DNA of 64,000 nucleotides from NCBI GenBank assembly GCA_902495245.1, contig CABUWI010000003.1, positions 124,001-188,000 of the forward strand. The letters run 5' to 3'. The first letter of the stretch is position 1; each line of letters starts with the position of its first letter. Positions 58,622-64,000 of the stretch are shown piece by piece. The notes beneath the pieces were generated by a model. It did no database searches and was not told where the DNA came from. It was given only the letters and a program-made list of their open reading frames with translations. The position numbers were made by a program, and so were the translations under genes. The stretch comes from an uncultured Porphyromonadaceae bacterium. GTDB taxonomy: Bacteria > Bacteroidota > Bacteroidia > Bacteroidales > Muribaculaceae.

Positions 58622-60904
58622 TTAAAAGAGTGACAAATTATAATACGATAAAACAGGTTCAAGAATAGTGTATGCATCATCTGCATTCTCAGATAGTTTT
58701 GCGAAATCACTAACGCGTTTTAGCTCACTTCTGAGTAAGTTGCGTTCCATGTTATAGCTGTCGTTTGCCGTTGTTATTTCTGGGACAACAACTAAATCAT
58801 GTATGATTGCCAGATGTTTATCTTTATGTTGACGAAGTATACGTCCCCTCCGTTGGATAAATTGTCTTGGATTACCTGTGCTGGCACAGAAAATCGCAAG
58901 TTCACTTCGAGGAACATCAACACCTTCATCAAGACATTTCATTGAAGTAAGCACTTGAAGATCACCGGAGGCGAAATCCGCAAGAATTTTAGTTCTATCT
59001 CCTATGCCTGAAATAAATTTTTTAACGGTAATAGTCGGATTTATCTCTGAAACAATCTTAGTATAAAGATTAATCAGATGGTCTGGATCTGCGATATCAA
59101 TAGAAGTATCATCAACATCACTTTCAATCATATCATTTTCCAAACTATCAGGTTTATTGCCTTCTGGAACATATACAAGTGTATATTTCAAATCTCCTTT
59201 TTTAGCGAAACGCTGTTCAAGAATTTGACGGAATATTGCTTCTTTGTTTGATGCTTTGTGTATAATACGCTTCCTTTTAAGAAGAAGAGCCATGAGAATG
59301 TCTCCTGAGCCGGGAAAACTCTCGGAATCATAGTTATAGAATTTCGCAAGCTGTAAAGACACTTTTAGATATTCAGCCATCTCACCATCAGTCAGCCTTA
59401 CAATGTGAGGATAATATTTATATCGACACAAGAAACCTTTGTCGATTGCCTCTCTCATGCTAAACTCAAAGGTGTATTTATCTTGTTTACAACCAAAGAA
59501 CGCCTGAATAGCTTGATTGCCTTCATCGTCAAACTGCCGTTCTGGCGTAGCTGATAGCCCAATGCGTCTAAGAATCTTAATGCCTTCCATTTTATCAATT
59601 ATTCTCTTTGACCCCATGTTATGAGCTTCATCAGCAATAAGTAAAATACGCTTATTGGTCTTAGAGCTAAAAGTGGTTAGCTCTCTGTAAACATTATCAC
59701 GTGCGAAAGATGCATATGTCGATATGATGACATATGAATGAGAAGGGTTCAACTGTTCGTTTAATTTCAAAGCATCGACCTCATTTTTCCAATTAGAGTT
59801 TTTTGAACAAACCTTGACTACATTGTTAAAACCAAATTTTCTGCATTCTTCTTCCCATTGATTAACAAGTGTAATTGTCGGAACAAGAATTATGGCCTTA
59901 TAAAAACCAGACTTATTATAGATTTGGAGCAAACAGTTTAAGGAAGTCAATGTTTTACCGGTACCGGTAGCCATAGCAAAAAGTCCTCGCTGTGGAGGGT
60001 CGTTATGTTTCCAGCATTCAAATGCTTCATTCTGATATTCTCTAGGCCCTGAGGGGTATGGGAAATGTGGAGTTTCAGGATTATAAGTAATAATAGCCCT
60101 TTTCTTTTCTATCGCCCTTTTTACTTTCTCTTTTGCATTGTTGAGTGCATGTAAGACACTAGATGGTAACGATTCTGTATTTCTATCTGCTAAAATCTTG
60201 GCTTCATCTTCTAAAAGCTCAGTTATCTCCTTCGAGTCAAAACTTGAAACAATTCTTGACTTAACAGAGTCTACCGTGAGATATCTGAGATTATCATTCT
60301 TGCCGTTGAAAGCCTCATTAAACGACTTCTCAGTATCTCTAACACGAGCTTCATCAGGTTTGCCATTCCAGTCACATGCAATAGACATGCTTTCCTCGTT
60401 CTGTACAAGAGCCGAGTAGGTAAAATTTACAGAACCTTCAAAACTAACCTTATTTAATCCATCTGAAAAAACGCCACACTTGCTGTGAGCTATACCGGAA
60501 CCGCTTTTGGGTGCGACAATGCATATGTCAATGCGCTCATTGCGGATTAGCCATGAAAGACATTCGAAGAAATGCTTGTCTCTTTTAGAGAGTATGTAAT
60601 TAAGATTCTCTAAATCGGTCAGGTCAATATATGGCAAAGACGTAGGTTCTGAAGCAATAGAAATACAGCTCTGATCCTGGGCACTTAAAATGTCGTTAAT
60701 TATTAGACGCATTCTTCCGCCATTATATAGGAACGTAGCGAAGCCATCTGACAGAATGTTTATTGCTGTACTTGAGAAGAAGCCAAGCATCAGGTCAAAA
60801 GAAGTTGCATTACACAAACATTCAGAGAAGAAACCGATGGGCTCCCACTCAGAATGCGACTTATAACGCAAGCTCTCAGGCCATATTATATCAGCTTTAA
60901 GCAT
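58622..60904 (-). CDS. PLD-nuclease/DEAD-DEAH helicase fusion
   Basis: 760 residues. The N-terminal 200 residues form a phospholipase D-like domain: His140-Ser-Lys142 ... Gly-Ser-Val-Asn (157-160), one HKD half-site. The helicase follows: Met-Ala-Thr-Gly-Thr-Gly-Lys-Thr (311-318), Ala-Asp-Glu-Ala-His (near 414), Leu-Ser-Ala-Thr-Pro, and Gln-Phe-Ile-Gln-Arg-Arg-Gly-Arg-Ile-Leu-Arg (motif VI). All helicase motifs are present, so it should be active. Such fusions are used as restriction effectors. It sits eight bases after the PP-loop gene. Confidence 0.87.
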   Translation of the reverse strand: MLKADIIWPESLRYKSHSEWEPIGFFSECLCNATSFDLMLGFFSSTAINILSDGFATFLYNGGRMRLIINDILSAQDQSCISIASEPTSLPYIDLTDLENLNYILSKRDKHFFECLSWLIRNERIDICIVAPKSGSGIAHSKCGVFSDGLNKVSFEGSVNFTYSALVQNEESMSIACDWNGKPDEARVRDTEKSFNEAFNGKNDNLRYLTVDSVKSRIVSSFDSKEITELLEDEAKILADRNTESLPSSVLHALNNAKEKVKRAIEKKRAIITYNPETPHFPYPSGPREYQNEAFECWKHNDPPQRGLFAMATGTGKTLTSLNCLLQIYNKSGFYKAIILVPTITLVNQWEEECRKFGFNNVVKVCSKNSNWKNEVDALKLNEQLNPSHSYVIISTYASFARDNVYRELTTFSSKTNKRILLIADEAHNMGSKRIIDKMEGIKILRRIGLSATPERQFDDEGNQAIQAFFGCKQDKYTFEFSMREAIDKGFLCRYKYYPHIVRLTDGEMAEYLKVSLQLAKFYNYDSESFPGSGDILMALLLKRKRIIHKASNKEAIFRQILEQRFAKKGDLKYTLVYVPEGNKPDSLENDMIESDVDDTSIDIADPDHLINLYTKIVSEINPTITVKKFISGIGDRTKILADFASGDLQVLTSMKCLDEGVDVPRSELAIFCASTGNPRQFIQRRGRILRQHKDKHLAIIHDLVVVPEITTANDSYNMERNLLRSELKRVSDFAKLSENADDAYTILEPVLSYYNLSLF

Positions 60905-60912
60905 ATTTTACC

Positions 60913-62013
60913 CTATATAAAGCAGTTAGCACACATTATTTCATCGTCATCATCAAGCATGTCCACAAGCGTACCATCGCCTTTGGCGCGTTTGGCTTCT
61001 TGTTTCTTAATCGCGTCAAGCTTGATTTGACGAATCCGTTCCGGTTTGATTAGTTCTTCGAGGCTCTCGTTCTGATTCCACGTATAGCCGTCCTTCTCAA
61101 ATTCCATAGCCTTGCGGAATAGGTCCGGATGCTGCTCGTAAAGCCATATCCATTCGATTTTCTGTTGGAAGAAGCAGAAATAACAACCTGAGCGGCTACG
61201 ACTATATGTGCCTTTGCGACCGTCGACGTCAAATTCAATTGGCTGATAGTAAGCAGGTACGCCTACACCAGAATCTTCAAGAATGGCAAATATATCATCC
61301 TTGACAAGAACGTCCTCATTATCAATAAGCGGGAAATCTTCAAGTTTGCCCACAGGATAATCCGTCGTTTTCAAATACTCGAACACCGCTCTGTTAAATG
61401 CCTTGATATCAAGATCTAAAAACGCATTCATTTTCTTACTATAATAGAAGTCCTTGGTTAAAGGTGTCTCTATTATTTTCAATCCCGCAGCTCTTATCGC
61501 TTCTGGGGAAATACGAAGCCAGATGGCCTTGACGGTTTTTACATTCTTTACGTGGAAGAAACTGTGAATAACATCGAGGCTCCAAATATTCCGCCGGAAT
61601 GGGAAAATGGCTTGAATGTTCGGTTTCGTCGAAACGTATCCTTCTCGGTCTTCATCTCCGCGTATTCCAACATAGGAAATCGCAGGTTCGTCACCAACGA
61701 ACTTCTCCATCTCTGCAAGTTTCATCTTTTGGGTACACCAGCGCGCCTGAGGGGATGGCAGGAAATTGCCACTGGCTTTAAGAAAATGCTCGAAAGGAGT
61801 CGGCTCCGGACTTCCTTCCGCAGCTCTCAATCGTTTGATGCCTCCTAGGTAGGATTCAAGACGGTTGATAAGAACTTCCGTCTCTTGCAACTCGCAACCA
61901 GTATCAGAGTTATAATACTCCACAGGCAACGATGGATATTTATCTTTCATGTAAATAGCCAGCGCCGCACTATCCTTGCCTCCGGAGATACCCAATATAT
62001 GCCTTACTTTCAT
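60913..62013 (-). CDS. DndC-like PAPS-reductase/PP-loop sulfurtransferase
   Basis: Start at Met-Lys-Val-Arg-His, overlapping the previous stop by four bases, gives 366 residues. Gly-Ile-Ser-Gly-Gly-Lys-Asp-Ser-Ala-Ala (8-17) is the PP-loop, and Tyr-Asn-Ser-Asp-Thr-Gly-Cys-Glu-Leu-Gln the following segment. Ser-Gly-Cys-Tyr-Phe-Cys-Phe-Phe-Gln-Gln and a final Cys-Ala-Asn-Cys-Phe-Ile supply four Cys that may bind Fe-S or Zn. In Dnd systems DndC activates DNA for sulfur insertion; BREX type 4 also has a PAPS-reductase protein (BrxP). No dndB or dndE is seen in this window. Confidence 0.82.
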   Translation of the reverse strand: MKVRHILGISGGKDSAALAIYMKDKYPSLPVEYYNSDTGCELQETEVLINRLESYLGGIKRLRAAEGSPEPTPFEHFLKASGNFLPSPQARWCTQKMKLAEMEKFVGDEPAISYVGIRGDEDREGYVSTKPNIQAIFPFRRNIWSLDVIHSFFHVKNVKTVKAIWLRISPEAIRAAGLKIIETPLTKDFYYSKKMNAFLDLDIKAFNRAVFEYLKTTDYPVGKLEDFPLIDNEDVLVKDDIFAILEDSGVGVPAYYQPIEFDVDGRKGTYSRSRSGCYFCFFQQKIEWIWLYEQHPDLFRKAMEFEKDGYTWNQNESLEELIKPERIRQIKLDAIKKQEAKRAKGDGTLVDMLDDDDEIMCANCFI

Positions 62014-64000
62014 TTTGACAGCTTTTTGTTTAGGAGTTTTAAAAGGATACATACATCGAGATTATCGTCACCGGTAAGCATCTCATCAATCTTAGATGAT
62101 ACGGCATTCGCAGTTTCTCGTTGATTATCAGGGAGCCTATATGTTTGCGACTGGTGCATGCTTCGATTTGAAGAGGCTAACTCAAAGTTAAACACCTCTT
62201 CATCACCAGTACTCATCGCGGATATTTCAACATGGCGGTCAAGCTCGTGAAGAAGATAAATCATGTTGTCAATCAGAAGTTCCTCTTCTTTGTCGCGCAG
62301 TTGTGTTAGCGGCTTATCAAAGATGACGCTGCCGATTTTTTCAAAGAACTCACGGTCAGATTCCGCTGGTGCGAGGACTCGTTCCAAGAATGTGCGGGTT
62401 TTGTCAGTAAGCAGATGCTTCTTGACGTGTCCATAACGATCCTCAAGAGCTAGCTTATATTCAACAATGTCTTCCGGAATTGAGAGTTCTTCTATAATCC
62501 TGGCTTTGATTCGATTGATGAGCTGTGGATAGCAATTATTGAGTTCCTTGACAGCTTTTCTAATCATCGCAAGATAAACTCCAACAAATTCAGAGTCATC
62601 CATTAGCTGACTTCCACTGTACCCGAATGCAGCCGGAATGTCCTCAAAGAATGCTTTCTCTGGATCTTTCGCCTTAGCAAGTACGTCTCTGAAATTTGCA
62701 GTTACAGGACTGTCAAATTTATGAGTATTCTTAGCATAGTCATTCAGCCTACGATAGTATTGCAGAAATGGCTTAAATGTCTCTATAAAGGATGAAGATC
62801 CAAGTTCTTGTTCGGTGTCTTTATTTAAGAATCGGCGATATGTCTTGTAAAACTCAATCTTTACGCCACTTACATTAAATGCCTTAATCTCAAATTCTGC
62901 CGGACGCTTTTGGATAAGCTCAAACACTTCTTTGTTGATATTCATTACATATGTACCGTCACCATTATACATGGCGAAGTCTTCTTGCTTTACATACAAG
63001 AATATCGGAATCCAAAAATCTATGACGCCTTGTTTGAGCTTGAATGGCTGAGATTTAAGGATGCGGAACAATTCGCTGAGCTTTCGAGGCTTGTCAACAG
63101 TAGATGCAATGAACTTCTCACACTCTCGCCATAAAGACTTTACAAGATCATTCTGTGGTGCACCAAGAACATAATCGCCATGTTCGTTCTGGCGATGTAT
63201 TCCGGTACTCTTGAAGAGGGTGTAATAAATAGTTTTCTCCGGAGGGCAGGTATCAGGTGCGAAACCAAAATCCTCTTTATCGCTGTTCTCAAGCATAGCA
63301 TCAAGTAATTTGACACGTGCAAGAGATATGGCAGAGCTGAGTTTCTGCCTATTAAACAGTTCGTTACGAATAATCGGCGTCTTGTTATAGACATCCCTTA
63401 CGACTCGATTAAGAAGCTTATTCAAGGTCTTCCAACTATCGACGATTGCTTCTTCTCCCTTATAGAACCATGTGCAATTGGAATCCTGAGAGACAAGAGC
63501 GCCATTTATGACATTGTTCAGAAGAGATTGCTCATATGCTAGAAGATTTTCAACCTCGCGTTTGGCAACACGATCGTCAACAACTACATTTTCATTAAGA
63601 TAATTGAGTTTTGTTATCTCATATAGATGCTTGATTATCTCTTCTGTGTTGTTGAATACTACAAATACATTCGCATATGAGCATGATTTAGACACTTCCG
63701 AAACACTGTCTTTTTGAGCAGTGGTCATGGGAAAGACGAGTTCGACATATCCGTCTATATCGTTTTGAGGCAGCATGGCAGATGCCTCATTGCGAACAAC
63801 ATACTCAAAATAACGAGGCGTTCCCGAACGGTAGTATTCTTCAGACACGGCTATCGCCTTCTGATTTACGTATGGCAACAGAGTTGACAATGATAAATCA
63901 GGCTTAGGCACGACGTTGGCAGCCTTATAAAGTTCATTTTCTAAGTCGATGTCTGTACCTTCAAAAAGAATATACGATGATTTATAGACGGCATAGCGTA
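62010..64000 (-). CDS. C-terminal part of a large defence protein (BrxC/PglY-like?), cut by window edge
   Basis: The frame is open to 64000, so the start lies outside; a GTG at 63911 is not a convincing start because coding-like sequence (Leu-Phe-Glu-Gly-Thr-Asp) continues upstream. At least 663 residues are seen, with no Walker motifs; these would be in the missing N-terminal part. Phe-Glu-Gly-Thr-Asp-Ile and Gly-Thr-Pro-Arg-Tyr-Phe-Glu recall the middle of BrxC/PglY-type ATPases, which I recall only loosely. It overlaps the DndC-like gene by four bases. Alternatives: DptH/DptF-like or an unrelated family. Confidence 0.5.
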   Translation of the reverse strand, partial: RYAVYKSSYILFEGTDIDLENELYKAANVVPKPDLSLSTLLPYVNQKAIAVSEEYYRSGTPRYFEYVVRNEASAMLPQNDIDGYVELVFPMTTAQKDSVSEVSKSCSYANVFVVFNNTEEIIKHLYEITKLNYLNENVVVDDRVAKREVENLLAYEQSLLNNVINGALVSQDSNCTWFYKGEEAIVDSWKTLNKLLNRVVRDVYNKTPIIRNELFNRQKLSSAISLARVKLLDAMLENSDKEDFGFAPDTCPPEKTIYYTLFKSTGIHRQNEHGDYVLGAPQNDLVKSLWRECEKFIASTVDKPRKLSELFRILKSQPFKLKQGVIDFWIPIFLYVKQEDFAMYNGDGTYVMNINKEVFELIQKRPAEFEIKAFNVSGVKIEFYKTYRRFLNKDTEQELGSSSFIETFKPFLQYYRRLNDYAKNTHKFDSPVTANFRDVLAKAKDPEKAFFEDIPAAFGYSGSQLMDDSEFVGVYLAMIRKAVKELNNCYPQLINRIKARIIEELSIPEDIVEYKLALEDRYGHVKKHLLTDKTRTFLERVLAPAESDREFFEKIGSVIFDKPLTQLRDKEEELLIDNMIYLLHELDRHVEISAMSTGDEEVFNFELASSNRSMHQSQTYRLPDNQRETANAVSSKIDEMLTGDDNLDVCILLKLLNKKLSK

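Noticed and set aside
63911..63913. GTG as start of the large right-edge protein
   Set aside because: The reading frame stays open and protein-like to the window edge, so the true start lies outside.
1..64000. CRISPR array
   Set aside because: No regularly spaced repeat-spacer pattern or cas gene was seen on either strand.

Overview
The window reads as chromosomal DNA of a gut-type Bacteroidales, most likely near Muribaculaceae. Supporting signs are -33 TTTG / -7 TAnnTTTG promoters with little Shine-Dalgarno use, an Mfa1/FimB-type fimbrial operon with DUF3575 and DUF3868 genes, type III glutamine synthetase, LL-diaminopimelate aminotransferase, an EFR1-type ferredoxin and a DUF5106 thioredoxin-like lipoprotein. 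The genus is inference.

Bases 1-34,200 are GC-rich, tightly packed core genome. Left to right: a lipoprotein-like membrane protein; a repeat-rich gap; a pepD/muramidase pair; a seven-gene overlapping run (OmpH-like, GT2, pyrC, ddl, tilS, cdd) convergent with nfo; a seven-gene fimbrial operon read leftward and, divergent from it, a TPR/HTH regulator; DUF2130; a flavodoxin-ferredoxin; a dapF-dapL-glnN-purF operon; a tRNA with anticodon CAT; an overlapping class A beta-lactamase/nitroreductase pair; and a secreted alpha/beta hydrolase.

Bases 34,200-51,200 are AT-richer accessory DNA full of decayed genes: an acetyltransferase and a phosphoesterase with internal deletions, an AlbA-type ATP-binding regulator with several lesions, transposase and relaxase fragments, phage structural fragments, and VbhA-like antitoxin fragments around a RhuM gene. 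Intact or near-intact islands are an HD hydrolase, two hypothetical genes, a Sll1717-like ATPase, an XRE regulator, an IS30 element with a mutated catalytic residue, and a secreted HExxH protein. The 870-residue protein at 41.5-44.2 kb looks like the front of a type III Res helicase joined to the back of a Mod methyltransferase.

Bases 51,200-64,000 hold one leftward operon running off the right edge. Its order is a large truncated protein, a DndC-like PAPS-reductase/PP-loop enzyme, a PLD-DEAD/DEAH helicase, a 76-aa protein, a DndD/Rad50-like ATPase with a CxxC hook, a 194-aa unknown protein, then SIR2, HerA and KAP NTPase. Most junctions overlap by four bases or lie within a few bases. It resembles a DNA sulfur-modification or BREX type 4-like defence system joined to a SIR2-HerA effector pair. 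This is the best candidate for an undescribed system, but its first gene(s) lie outside the window.
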